A stretch of DNA of 64,000 nucleotides, taken from contig JAQGBZ010000258.1 of assembly GCA_034687125.1 (NCBI GenBank), forward strand, positions 25,545 to 89,544, written 5' to 3'. This stretch comes from Neelides folsomi (Eukaryota > Arthropoda > Collembola > Neelipleona > Neelidae). The notes beneath the pieces are model-generated. The model ran no database searches. It saw only the letters and a program-made list of their open reading frames with translations, and was not told where the DNA came from. A program made the translations under genes and the position numbers. Shown here one piece after another: positions 1-13,100 of the stretch. The stretch's first letter is position 1. Each line of letters opens with the position of its first letter.

Positions 1-704
1 CTAACTAATTAAATTAAATCGCCCGTTCTCTATTAAATGGTTTTTCTTAAAGTAGGTTAAAATCGTCGATTATCAATTAGAACGCCAATTTCAATGTTGT
101 TGAACTAATACAAAATATGGACAAGGGAGTGTTGTAGGAACAAAATACACACCTGGTTTCAACAATGTTTGTAAATATTACAAGCTACTTTTGATGTATG
201 AAACACATACATTAAAGTTAATTAAAATACCTCTTAATGTAATTTTAATTTACTCGTTTAATTAAGTAATTTTTAAACAATAGGCTAATAATGTTTAAGA
301 AGGGGAAGTTGTTTTATAATTACAAATGATAGTGAGAGCGCGAGTGAATCAATTGATTAAAACACGAATTGTGATATTTTATATAGTCTTTAAATGAAAC
401 TCGACGAGATCTTCACGGAAATACGACTACAAAAAGTACATAAAAATGTATGGCTGTGTGTATTGCTAAATTTTTATCATCGAGAGGAATTAATTGTTAT
501 GATTTTAAATATTCAATGAACTGTGTACTTTAAAATAAATCAAAAAATTAATGCATAAATTGCATAAATGTATATGAATGGCACGTTCAATTTATAAGTG
601 GAAAATAAAACTCGTATGAAGATTGTTTCTACAAACTCAATATGTACCTGTATTAATTTATTTCCAAACAACTAATTTCGCATGTTTTAATTTAGCAGTA
701 ATAA
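1..704. other. AT-rich flank, no gene seen
   Basis: No open reading frame with coding character or splice-bounded exon is visible. The stretch is AT-rich and contains the 3' flank of the MYND gene that ends at 705 on the minus strand. Confidence 0.6.
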
Positions 705-3700
705 TTAAGAAGGTTTAAAAACTGCTATAAAATGATTCTTGTACATTAGTGGTTGATTCTCTTCGTCAATGAGCGTCCGTTGCGGTCGAAGACTTCTGTA
801 GGGATTTTTCTCTCCTCCGCCCCCGCAAAGACGAAGGCGAGGATTTGAAGCAAGTCTTTGAATGTCCTGACCAGATTCTGACTCTGTGTACGCCGTCGTG
901 ACCAACAATTTCCCAGTCCCTAAATTATAATTAAACGTCATGTTCATCAATTAAGATCCTGAATTATTAAGAGACTCTAGTCAGTCTTTAAATTAATTTC
1001 CTCTTTATTATTAAAAACTTTCATCCCTCAATCTTGGAAATGGTGAATAGATTTTGTGGAATGGAAATTAGGATTTCTTTGAATCAATTATTTGTCATTC
1101 CCTTTTGCGTCAATAACGAGACTCAGAGCTAACAGGAACTCATTTTAATTACTTTCCCTCAACTGTCTTTTGTTCTTTTCATTCGCTTTGAGAGTGAAAG
1201 GTAAAGAAAAGATTATTCGCTAATTTCAATTGGCAAAACTCTGAAAAACTTCTTAATTAATTAACATTAAGATAAGAATATAAACATACATATTTGTATG
1301 TCTTGCGTTGAAGGATTGAATGAATTTATTAAACTATTATTTATTAAACTTATCCAACAACTTGTTTATCTAAAGTCTAAAGTAATAAATTATTTAATGT
1401 TGCAGATATATTGTTAGTTAAACTATATTCAATTTCGTACCTAAATAAGGGATCGTCGGTCCCCAAGTGTCTTCTCCTTTCCATCCTGTCATCCTGTAGA
1501 GTCCGCAATTGAAAGCTGCCACAACATCAACTTCAAGAGCTGGGTTCTTCTTCACGTACTCGTGATAAGTAATGCCCCTTTCGTGAGATATAATTATCTT
1601 ACAATTCTATATACAAAAAATCATTGATAAAATGACGATAATGTTCTAAAGTATATAAATAAATAAGATATTAAAAACATATAATTATGTAATTATTTTA
1701 GCTCCTTCATCTGCACCTTTAAAGTTGATCAATTACAAGGGAATAAAAATTGGGAAAGAGGCTCAATGCAAATAAATCTATTGCGTAGGTGTACATACTA
1801 CATATATGTGCTTATATAATAAATACATTTTTACATACATACCTAGGTATGTGTTCTGTAGATAGAAATTACCTTTTGACTACATGTTGAACAAAGAATG
1901 AAGTTTCTGGCGTCTGTCGTCATCTCAGGACCGATGAGCGTCACTTCCAATCTTTTTAAAATTCCTCCTTCAAGCAAATGGAGAAAGGAAAATTCCCATC
2001 CCTTCCCACACCGCCCTTCAAATTCCATTTCAGCCCCGACGACATTAATTCTCAATCTGCAAAACAGTCAAAACTTATAAAACTTATATTAATTCTCGTA
2101 AATATGTTTAAATGTAATAAAAAGTCTAGACAGATTTTCTCTTCTCGCAAAATGGATTTGAAATATTTATTTGATATAACAGGCTTTGGTTTATAACATT
2201 ATAACTTTTTTTGTAAAAGGAGTTGAGGAGCATGATTTTTAATGGCCCATAGAAGGGTCAGGGGAATCGAAGCGACGTCGGAAACCGCTGCTTTCCAAAT
2301 CTCATCTCCGCAAAAATGAAGAGGTTGGAGAGGTGGTGTTAAAAATTTCCCAATTGTCTGAGGGAGACTTGTCAACTTCCAATTCTTCGTGTCGTCATTG
2401 GTAAGTTGGGGCTTCAAGAGACCGTTTTCGTGTTCCCAAGAAATGAGGTCTGTCCAAACGGCAAGGTCACTACACCATTTGTGGTTCTAAAATTTAAACA
2501 AATTGTAACAAAATTGTGATTTAGAATTTATGTGTAGAATGCTAATAAAATAGTTGATGCCTTCATGATGTAGAAATGAGTTTTGCAAAAAGAGGCAATT
2601 CGGCAATTAGGGCAAATTTCCAATCCTGTCCAACCTCGACATTCTCCACAAACATTTGGGAAAAGCAGAATTTCTCTCTCGTAGGGTTCAAGTCCTCTTC
2701 CCAATTGACATTCAAATTTTGTCATTTGTTCGTACCGAGCCTGTATAAACATTTGTTTTGTCCAACAATAAGTTTTAAATTAACATTAAATGGAGCTGAA
2801 GTTCATTTAAATTCAATATTTACTTGAAGCCACTGATGCGACTCCAAAGGTTGAGCATGTTGGTAGAGGAAAGTCTTTTGAGATTTCTTAAGAAGTTTTT
2901 TGGCCGCGGAGCAAAATGTTTTGTGGTCTTTCCAATCTTTCATTTGGTGATCTTTGGAGCAGTAAGAAACGAGACGACAGCCGCCGCATAACTTCAACCC
3001 TTCTGTCAAACATCATTTATTCAACATATTTAACGACCCTTTCAAGTCTTTTTAAATCAATGAATTTCAATTCTCATCATTCATCATTTCTCTCTATTTA
3101 CGATCATTTGATCAAATTTTTCCTTCCAAAATTTCAAAAGCATTCTCAATTATATCAAGTTATATGACTTAATATGTAAATAAATACTTATAACCTCTAA
3201 TATTTCCATTTTCATCAAAGGCAGTATCACAAGAATTATACGATCTTATATATAGTATATATTTTTGTAATAAATACCCACCAAGTTAATTATATAGGTA
3301 GTTAGTATTTATATAAGCTAAAACACATTATCATATATTTTATCATATGAATTATGCATGTTATATATAGGATAGTAATATTATGTACATATACATATTA
3401 TTACATAGGTAGTTATTAGAAAAAATTATATATATATATATGAATTAAATAACATTTCACCTTCAAACATTTTAAAACTTTTACAGAGAGCGCAAAGGGT
3501 TGAGACGAAAACTCGTCTCGACATTTGTTTTGACTTCCCATTTTCATCTTCAACTTCAATTGCCGGAGGAGGCGACGAGAAGTTTGGGGAAAGTGGGGAG
3601 AAATTTGGTTGAGAAACCACGCCGTCGCTGCCGCCCTTTCCGCCCACGACCAAATTTTCTTTTTTTGAATGACAATTACCGAAGGTTTTACAGGGCACTT

Positions 3701-3875
3701 TGTGATCATCACCTTCATATCTTTTAATTTCCGGCGAGTTGTTAATATTCTTATTGGCTCGTGGGCGTGGGGAAGAGTCACCTTCAACCACAACACATGA
3801 TTGTCTCATCGTTTTCTCCTCATCTTCCTCTTTGGGTTTGGCATTGAGGTTCCTTTGATCTTTCTTCTTCCCCAT
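705..3875 (-). CDS. MSS51-like MYND zinc-finger protein, 7 exons
   Basis: Exons (minus strand, high to low): 3461-3875, 2824-3002, 2561-2740, 2206-2486, 1873-2056, 1441-1606, 705-919; 1620 nt, 539 residues. After a polar, Lys/Glu- and Ser/Pro-rich N-terminus comes a MYND zinc finger with ligands C128, C131, C144, C147, C153, H157, H165 and C169; His at 157 replaces the usual Cys, as in some other MYND proteins. A second Cys cluster follows (CGECRGW, CPNC, FCKTH), then a C-terminal half with the motifs DVVAAFNCGL and DTWGPTIP typical of the MSS51/ZMYND17 family, linked in yeast and muscle to mitochondrial function. The start at 3875 is the first Met after an in-frame stop. One intron (2487-2560) uses a GC donor. 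The family call is firm; cellular role is inferred from relatives, and other arthropod MYND paralogues with the same C-terminal domain are possible. Confidence 0.85.
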
Positions 3876-6800
3876 TTGAGGCGGGTCTTCAATCACCTCC
3901 CTGAGGTCCTCTCAATTACTCAATAATAATGAGCACAAACATCCTCCTTGTTTGATAACTTTTGACAAATCCAAAGTCTTTTCCTAAACTCACCGTTCTA
4001 CTAAATCTCTCTTAAACTCTTAGTTTTGACTCACTTGGATCGTTAAGCTGTCCTGCACATAACAAACATCCAATTTTTTCCACATATCAGTCGATGTCGA
4101 TTGATATATGAAGGTATTACATAAGGATTGATAATAAAATCCCTATCGCGAATCCTCTTAATTTTGGTCACTTGGTTAATTGTGCCAATTAGCTATAGGA
4201 ATAATCACTAAGAGCTTCACAAATTGACTTAACTTCCTTTAAATAGCTGCTAGGGAGCTATTTATGTTGAAGCAGGTCGAGTCTGCACAACTTCCGGTTT
4301 TAAACACCAAAGGATGAATTATTTAAAAGCCTTTGACAAATGGCTTTATTGGTAAAGAGGCAGTTTTATTCTCAAGATCTTTTTTCCACAGCGAGTGTCT
4401 GCCTGATCCCCAAAGAGGGGAATGGAACTCGAACATACAAAAGGATGAGTCTGGGAAAATGTTGAAAGTTTAATTTGGGAGATTTAAGAATAGTTCCAAC
4501 TTTCTTTGAACGGCCGCTATATCTTCACATGTGTGCACAAAACTCATAAAAACACATCTTGTAAATCACCTCTTGTGCATTCACATGGATTTTACATCTA
4601 TAACCATAAGCTTAAACACATATTCATCTTCTCACGCATAGAATCACATTCAAAGACATATATATTTTGAATCAGCCACTTTTTTTGCATTTGCTAAATC
4701 TATAGTAAATGCCCTAGTAAATACACTCTTTATTACACATGCATATTTTACACATTTAGCGTGTCCTCTTGTATTACTTACTGTATATGTTTCTGCAAGT
4801 ATGTATTTGTAATTACATCATTTAAATGAAATATTACAAACTCACACTCAGCATTTTCCAAGTGCTTAATTTTAAGTTCATTATAAAACTATAATTGCCC
4901 ATAAATATGACATGGAACTTATTTGCCATTAGTAAGATTTGACTCGTTTGACTCTAGTTGGAGTTGATATTGGAAAATGATGAAATGGATTGGTGAACAA
5001 GATAGCTCAACCTCAATGCCATTCAAATTGAAATGGAATCGGTGATCAAATTAGGGATGTTTTAAGTGAAAACAATGGGATGGGGAAATTGAAATTTGTT
5101 TCTATTAGGTGAAAATTCATTGTTTGAGGTCACGTAAAACAGAAAATATATTTACATTCGAATATTCGAACATCCAACATAATCTATACCTATGTAGTAG
5201 GTAGTATACGTTCAAGTATAGATAGTGTATTTGTAGATAGATCTACCATCAAAATAATAAGTATATTTATGTGTGTGTGTTAGTTTCATAATTTAATTCT
5301 ACCGAGTTCAAAAGCCCCAAACTAATCAATAGATGGTTCAAAGAACGGTATTAAATTCTCAAAATATGTGTAACAATTAACATGTTTAATAAGTAATACC
5401 TATTGTAAGTAATAACATATAATAATAACATTCCTCTGTTATTGTTAGATTCTAGAGTCCGTTTGTGATGAATGATTGCAACATGAATGTATACATCAAG
5501 ATAAATTAAGTATTTATATTGATATCTAACTCACATTATGTTCAATTGCAAGACCGCGTTTGATTACCTAATTTTAATCTTATGCATATACTTATGCATA
5601 TAAACAGATGTTAACCTTTGACTTGTGCTAAAAGTAAATACAGAGAAGGTAAGTTATGTCAACTTAGGGAGTCAAAGACTTAAGTAAAGATAACCGGTTG
5701 AGGACCTTTGGTTTATATGGTTCATTTCAATAGAAATGGAAATTATTAGTAAAAAAAGAACAAACTCTTGTGTTTTAACTTGGACGCGTTGAACATGCAG
5801 TTGATTGGAATTCTTCGATGTGTACTTACTATAATAATAAATATATATGTAAACCTTTGACTTCTTTAATCTCAAATGATGCTTCAATAAGCTCCGTTAT
5901 TTTCCATCATAATTTCACATATTTATGATAAATGCACTGAATGGAATAAGCTCCATTGATATAAAAATGAATAAATTCCATAGACGATCATTGACGTCGG
6001 TCGCTGCATAATTGATACCTTATTTATACATGCACATAAATAGGATCCAATTGTCATTGTGTATTTAGGATTAACTATTTTATTGCTTTCTACCTCTTTT
6101 AATAAACCATGCCAAGAGAGATATAGAGAGCATTTGAGGTGCAGAATCATATGATAACAACGTGACTATGAGAACTCGACATTTTGAATTAGATTTCCGA
6201 TTTCTCTTCATTTGCTCACATTTAATCCTTTTGGAACATATTGTTCATTGTGCCATTAGTTCTCAATTTCACGTCCAGATTGTTCAATTAAAAATCTTCC
6301 TAGTAGTATAACTAAATAATTCCAACATTTGGTATAAAACCTTTTGTTTACAGATACAATACGAGCACATAGTGGAGAAATGATAGATATTCAAAAGTTG
6401 CATCCAGTTTCTAGTTTAATGTAACGTATGTGTACTCTATGTAAAGATCGTATATATATCTTATTTACGATATTTAAGACTACTGACTTTATTATATTAT
6501 TAGCATATAATATAATAAAGTCAGCGGTGGTTCAATCCATAAACATTACACATTTTATTTAAATAGATTGTCGTTTGCCGTCAAATATTTTCAAAGTACC
6601 TGTGTAATTGAAAGAATTTATATAAAAGAAATTCTAGGTTTTCCTTTTTTTACTTCAAATACAAGTTTAAATGGACATTCAAAACTTTTTCAATTTTTAG
6701 CTCCTGGAGTTAATTAAATCTTTCGATTTTTTTATCATTGTAATCTAAATTGGCTAAAGTTAAATATTTGAAGATCATTCGATTAACTTTTTTTGTAATG

Positions 6801-6950
6801 CTCAATTGAAAAATTCCGGGCGTATAGAAACAAGAAATAAATTAACATATCATGTTATTATTGACATTGGAATATTAGAACCTAAAAAATTTCATGAGAC
6901 ATTTCTTGAGTGAGTGATTGAGAAATTGAGATTAAAACGAAGGGCAAGTG
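3876..6950. other. Intergenic, AT-rich
   Basis: Lies between two divergently transcribed genes (MYND gene on minus, GLYCTK on plus), so it should hold both promoters, but no clear TATA box was recognised. It contains a perfect hairpin at 6483-6524 (listed separately). Open frames here are short, low-complexity and have no coding character. Confidence 0.5.
6483..6524. repeat. Perfect 17-bp hairpin
   Basis: Arms 6483-6499 (beginning CTGACTTTATTATATTA) and 6508-6524 are perfect reverse complements around an 8-nt loop. It may be a relic of a palindromic transposable element or a fortuitous foldback; no target-site duplication is evident. Confidence 0.75.
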
Positions 6951-9480
6951 ATGTTAGGAATAAAGATTCCGAGCTCAGTTCTTGAGCTTTTACTCAAAGT
7001 AGTTGTAGTGAAGAAGAGGCGAGGTTCTCCACCGCAACCTTCCAACCCAATCAAGTTCTTCCACTCTCTTTTACAAGGGAAAACTCCTCGGCGGCATCGG
7101 CGGGTTTTCTCTACCGACATGAAGAAGAGCGGGAAATTGGGGGATTTTTCCCTCGCCAAACGAATCTTTTTAAGTGGTGTTGAGAGCGTGAGTCCAACCA
7201 CTCTCATCCGAAATCAAATCAAATTGACAGATGGACTTCATTTGGAAATTCAACATTCAACGTCCATATCTCTCAATCACTACCAAAACTGCTATGTTGT
7301 GGGTGAGTTCAACTCATATCATTCAATGTCTAATTACGCTCAAAATGTGCCCATATACCTCCACATATGGACATATTGTATGGACGTATATAATTAAATA
7401 TATGGGCATGGGTAATTTATATTAGTATATTATGCTTCATGTTGCGCTCGTGCATGTCCATTTAATTCCTTATAATTTCATTACATCCCTAGCAGTTCTT
7501 CATTATCCAATTAATCTGATTCTCTCGTTTAACTCAATTTACCTTTGGCTCCTTTGAGCCGATCTTCTTTTCTACTATTTTTAACACCTCTGATTAATCT
7601 CTCTTTAAATGGGAACTTATGACCTTCAATTATTTAAGTAGGTAAATCCGTGGAGAACTCACATTTGCTCCAATATCGTACAGTGCTTATGTTATGAAAG
7701 GTCTTTTCAACCACGAGAGCAAAATAGTGAAATGTCGTTTTTAGTAAATTGTGCGTTTAAACGAAATGATTGAATGAGATTTCATTCGATAGTAATTGAA
7801 TTTAAGACGAGTTCTCCAGATTACGCTCATTATATTAAATACTAATTACATGTATGTAATATACAAAGTTAAGTATATAAAACAATATGAGACCATTTTC
7901 GGTGTTCTCAATATTTTGTTTTATTTGACTACCTATATGTATAAAGGATAGAATAAACACTTGGTGGAAGAAAATATTAAACTAGTGAATCTTGATGTAA
8001 TATTGTAATAATAATGTTAAATAGGATTCGGGAAGGCTGTCCTTCCAATGGCAGAAGAACTCTTGCGTATCTTGGGAAGTCGAGTAACGCGGACTGTGCT
8101 GAGTGTTCCATTGGGCACACGCCAATCCACAAATCCAAATATTGGTAAATTCCTTGATTTATTACTTTAGACGAGATTTGTATTGATTTTCAATTTTAAG
8201 TCTGCAGACCAATTTAATTTATTTAATTTTTAACTAATTACTTGATTTAAATGTTGAATAATAAACAATGGAATTATTATTCAGAGACATTCCGTGGAGC
8301 GAAGAACAACATTCCAGACGAAGATGCCGTTGAAGGGGCCAAGAGAATTTTGGAATTGACCAATAATTGCAAGGAGGAAGATCTTCTGTTTATCCTCATT
8401 TCAGGAGGCGGCTCGGCCTTGCTTCCTTGTCCAAAACCTCCAGTGACATTAGAAGAAAAGAGTCAGGTCATTCGAGCTTTGTCAAAAGCCGGAGCTCAAA
8501 TCCTTCACCTCAACATTGTCCGTAAAGAAATCTCTGAAGTGAAAGGCGGCGGGCTGATTAGAAATTGCAAAGCCAAGGGAATTTTCTCCCTGATTCTTTC
8601 TGATGTTCTTGGAGATCCGATTGAAATGATAGCGAGTGGTCCGACAGTCCCTTCAATAACCAATGATGCCCCGCAGGCCATCAAAACATTGAAGAAATTC
8701 ATGAAAACAAGTGAAATTCCGAACAGTGTCCTCACTTTGTTACAGAACACAAACCGGAAACTGGAAAGTTCAAAACATCCCCAAGTTTCAAACATTTTGA
8801 TCGGAAGTAATCGAATTGCACTTGAAGCTGCAGCTGTTGAGGCCAAGAATTCAAATCTCATTCCAATCATCCTCACGTCTACTTTGGACGGAGACGCGAA
8901 CGAAATCGGGGACGTTTTGGCTCACCTCGCCCATTGGACTTCTGAATTTCTCCGTCTCGGTGATGAAGGGAAAACAAGAAAGGAAATATCCAAAATTCTT
9001 GAAACCCTCAAAATCTCTGGAATTAAAGAAACTCTGATGCGAGGACTTGAAAGAGGAAGAAAAACCAACACGGGCGTTTGTCTTCTTTTGGGTGGCGAAA
9101 CGACGGTTGTTGTGAAAGGAGAAGGAAAAGGAGGGAGAAATCAACAACTTTGTCTTTCTACCGCTCTCCAACTTCATCAAATCTACAAAAGCCCATCTGA
9201 CCCCAATGACCTTGACCTAGGAGAGGAAGGACAAGGGCGGGAAATTACCATCTTGAGTGGAGGAACAGACGGAATTGATGGGCCGTGTGACGCCGCTGGG
9301 GCCATAATCAACCCATGGACTGTTAAAACTGCCAAAAAGGAAGATCTTGACCCCGTTGTTTATTTGACCTCTAATGATTCTTACCATTTCTTTCAACGGG
9401 CAAGCGGCGGTGCTTACCATTTAGTAATTGGTCACACTGGAACAAATGTCATGGACATGGTCGTTCTCCTTGTTCGATAA
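6951..9480 (+). CDS. GLYCTK: Glycerate kinase, 3 exons
   Basis: Exons 6951-7302, 8025-8144 and 8285-9480 give 1668 nt, 555 residues (human GLYCTK is about 523). It phosphorylates D-glycerate in serine and fructose catabolism. The N-terminus is basic and Arg/Lys-rich without acids, consistent with a mitochondrial presequence. The class II glycerate kinase signatures are present: GFGKAV spanning the exon 1-2 junction, ISGGGSALLP near residues 196-205, VRKEISEVKGGGL near 237-248, and SLILSDVLGDP. The C-terminal MOFRL domain holds GGETTVVVKGEGKGGRNQ, SGGTDGIDGPCDAAGA and HTGTNVMD. The upstream GTG in frame was not chosen; ATG at 6951 is. A polyadenylation signal lies 27 nt after the stop. The peptide-precursor gene begins only about 0.4 kb downstream on the same strand. 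Confidence 0.95.
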
Positions 9481-9506
9481 TAAATTTTCAAAAATCACGT
9501 CAGATC

Positions 9507-9512
9507 AATAAA
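9507..9512 (+). terminator. Polyadenylation signal of GLYCTK
   Basis: A canonical AATAAA lies 27 nt after the GLYCTK stop codon; a short 3' UTR would be expected. Confidence 0.6.
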
Positions 9513-9845
9513 ATATTCCTCTTTGATATTCAAAATTATTTATGGTACATACTTATTCATATTTATATTCCCATATATCATGCTATTTTACTAACATTAC
9601 AAATATAATAAGTGACTTTTTGTATTGCAAGTAATATAAATAAAAATATATTTTGGATTCAATTATTGAAATGAATTCTTTTAGCTTAATGGATTTAAAT
9701 TTAATTTAATAAATTATCTAGCATTATTGAAGGTATATTATATAAATGAGATGGTTCTATTTGCGGTTGTGACGTGATTGAACGGAGCTTTCTCTGATTC
9801 GTCTGTTCGGTGCGACTGTCACTCGCCCTCATCCCCCACCGAGGA

Positions 9846-9922
9846 AATAAAAGGTGGATTCCCAGTTGAACGTCTCACACTCAATCTCTCGCACCTCTCA
9901 CCTTTCAATTACTCCCGACCAG
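9846..9922 (+). promoter_or_regulatory. Probable TATA-like box and 5' UTR exon of the peptide-precursor gene
   Basis: AATAAAAGG at 9846-9854 is a TATA-like element. About 30 nt downstream is an initiator-like TCTCACACT near 9873-9881, and a pyrimidine-rich leader runs to a donor CCAG|GTATCA at 9922/9923. The intron 9923-10095 then ends at an acceptor just upstream of the signal-peptide ATG. The layout matches the insulin-like gene at 53-56 kb (TATA, short untranslated exon, intron, signal-peptide exon). Positions of the transcription start are inferred. Confidence 0.45.
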
Positions 9923-10124
9923 GTATCATCTTTCTTAATCATTTTCATCATCTGCTTTCTCTTCAGTCTGGGATTTATTCAAAGAATTTATAATAATTTA
10001 AATACCTTCACAATTCAAATGGTGTCATGAAATCTTAAAAATTTATTCATAATCTTTTAACAGCATTTAAATAGCGAATGTTTTACTTATTATAGGAGTA
10101 GTGAGAAATACGAAAATTCCAAAG

Positions 10125-13100
10125 ATGATCAATATGAAGACCTTGGTCTTGATGGCGTTTCTTTCATGTCTTGTCATTTGGCATGTTGAAGGTACGTAAC
10201 CGATTGTTTCATTATAAATCTTTACGATTCACATTATTTGAGATTGGGAGGTTGAGACGTGTCCGGTCTCGATTCTACAACGTGACTCAAATTAATCAAA
10301 ACCCTATGGAGAAAGCCAAATACAATAAAAAATGCATTAATTACATTTCCCTATCTTAATACATTAGATGACTTTCTCCATAGAGTTTTGATTTATTTGA
10401 ATCACGTTGTATTGCAAGAATGACATAATTCCCTAAAGGTTTTCGGGCACAATTTTATTGCTTTTTATGTTTATTCACAAGTGTGTTTATTAAAAGATAG
10501 CTACAACAAACTGAGACGAGGGCGGAATAATGGCATACAAATTTACATAGTTAAATAACCTTTCAAAACCTATCGAATTTTAATATGTAGTAAAATAGAG
10601 AAAAAAATTTTCTATTAAACTATATTTTAACATCTTGCTCAAAGTTGCACAAAACTCTAAACACTCGAGTTTTCTAACAATCTAATAACTTCTGGAGGAA
10701 GAGATAATTCTTTATTAATTTTTTTTCTTTTTTCCAAAGTCAGGCTTGAAAGAATGGGGTCAGAAGATTCAAGTGAGCGTGTAATGTGCTAATCCTATTA
10801 ATTTTTCTTGAATGGAAAGTTTTTTTGCTGATGAGTTTTAATGGTATCAATGTAGTAGTAAAAAGGCTACCATCCTTATTAGATCATTTAAAAAATTTTT
10901 ATTATAATTAGAAAACCCAGAACTTCCATCAAACCCCCATGAACAAATAAGTCTTGCCTTTACAATAGACTTTTTGATAGTATTAATTTTTTGCTTTTCT
11001 AAAGTGCAAATTCTTAAAGCTGTATGATCTAATAAGTTTTGCAATGGTACGCTAGCCATTGTTTCACAAACTTTCAAACATTCATTTTTTGGTCGACATT
11101 CTTGCTTATATTTTTTAATCGAATAATAGGAAGGATATAAATTATGATCCCTTGAAATTGCTCCCTGCCTTAATATATTATATGCATTTTTGGTCAAACC
11201 TAAACTTATAATTAATTCAAGTGCTTCTTCCTCTGTGTGTCCCTTTTGTTCTTCCACTTTGGCACTTACATTAGGAATATGTTTAATGGGCATCGAAATT
11301 TTATAATTTGAGGAAAGCCAATCTGCGTTTTCAAGTTTAAATAGTTTTTTATGCCTATTTACTTTATTTAGCAATGTTGAGACTTTATAGTTCAATCTGT
11401 GGACATCTTTTTTAATTAAAGCTTTGTGCAAGTCAGATACGTGAATTTTATATTGTGAGAGAACCAATTCAAACAACACTCAATTTTATTATTTGCATTA
11501 CTTGACAATACTGAAGCCAATTCAGAACTTTTAATAGAGGAATTAACATATTTATGTTCAAATTCACAAGTTGGACTGGGCAATGTTGGTTGAAAAGATC
11601 TTCTTTTCGTTTGTACATTTTGTGAAGGTGTTATATTTCCAGTTACAAAGTATTGCCATTGTCATCACCCATGCGGTTATCACCTGGAGCCGACAATTGC
11701 TCCAAGTCAGGTCGCCGCATGGGAGGCTGGTCCGAATCGTGATCTGTTTTACCGGCGGCATTTTCTTTATTAGACATTATTTATATAAATTTTGAGCTCA
11801 CTTTATTTTGTTTTTTATCAGCGAGGTACGTATGGAATATTACATCATACCATCCTCTTTGATCTAAAATACAAAAATACGCAGAGCTCCGCGCGTTGAC
11901 AACTTCATTTTTTAACGTGGTTGGCCTTCCACGTAAATATTAAAGTCAAGAGTCCCAGCACCAATTAAGTTGTGTGGACTATGTTCAATGAACACTTTAA
12001 AAGTGCAAAATTGGTTTTCTTTATTCGCTTAATTTTGAGTTTTAAGTAGATTATATTTTAAAAAGCTCTTCGCATCTAAAATTTTGTTGAATAAAACTTT
12101 CGTATAATATCATTATTTTGTTATCAATTGTTTGATAATTGAAAATGAATCGTGCCAATTTGGATATTAAATCATTCGATCCTACCTCAGTGTTTTCCAG
12201 CTTGCTTTTTAAAATAAGCGGATTTTATTTTCAATGAGGAGCAAATGGAAAGAATTCCGGGGAAAGGAGAGCTTATTAAATATTCATAGGGGTTGAATTG
12301 AATCAAAAGATCAAAACAACCTTCGCATCTCCTTTTCCTAATTGAATAAAGAAAGGAGGTCTCAGAACTGCTAATAATATTTAACCACCACACTTTACGC
12401 CTCATTAACTTCCATCTTTGCAATTGGATTAGGGAAATGAAAACCGTTCACCTTTTTTATCTTTTATGCAAAGGTGAAATGTCCCAGGCGTTCTCAACAC
12501 TAATTACATAATTTGCTTTTATTCCTTATCAGACCTATACTTTGACAAGGATGGGGATTAGATAAGAGAAAATGGGAATTTAAAGTTAAGGAAAATGAAA
12601 AAAATAAGTTTTAATTTACTTAGGACGAAGTTACTTTGAATGGGACGATGAGGAAAAGAAAGTCGGAGGGGAAGAATTGGAAAATGGGATTTTCGGCCAA
12701 CGCCTATTTTTCCCTCATGACACGTTCCGAAAAGATGGAGAAACGATGGATTTGGACGAAAAACTCTTTTTTCCACCACAAACAATGGCACTTGCTTATA
12801 AACAAAAGTTTCCTGGTATGTTTTATTCCATTTTTGATTACTTAATTAATTTGATCTCCCCTTGTTTGTTCTTTGTTAAGTTCCTACTTGAAAACAATAG
12901 CTTAATGCTAGTTAACGTTCTCATGTGGATCCCAAGAGAATTTCTTCATTTGATTCCTTTAGTTGTCCGTTCCGAATACCTATGATTTGAGTAAACCCAT
13001 GATATGCATAAAATGCACAGAGAGCAAAAGTCTGCATTGTTCATTGAAATCGAAACTGTTTGTATTAATTAGTTCATTTTGTAGGTCTTCGGAAGATTCT

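Noticed and set aside
11936-11957. ACGTGG...CCACGT small hairpin upstream of the transposase relic.
   Set aside because: Six-bp stem only, no evidence that it is a terminus of the element.
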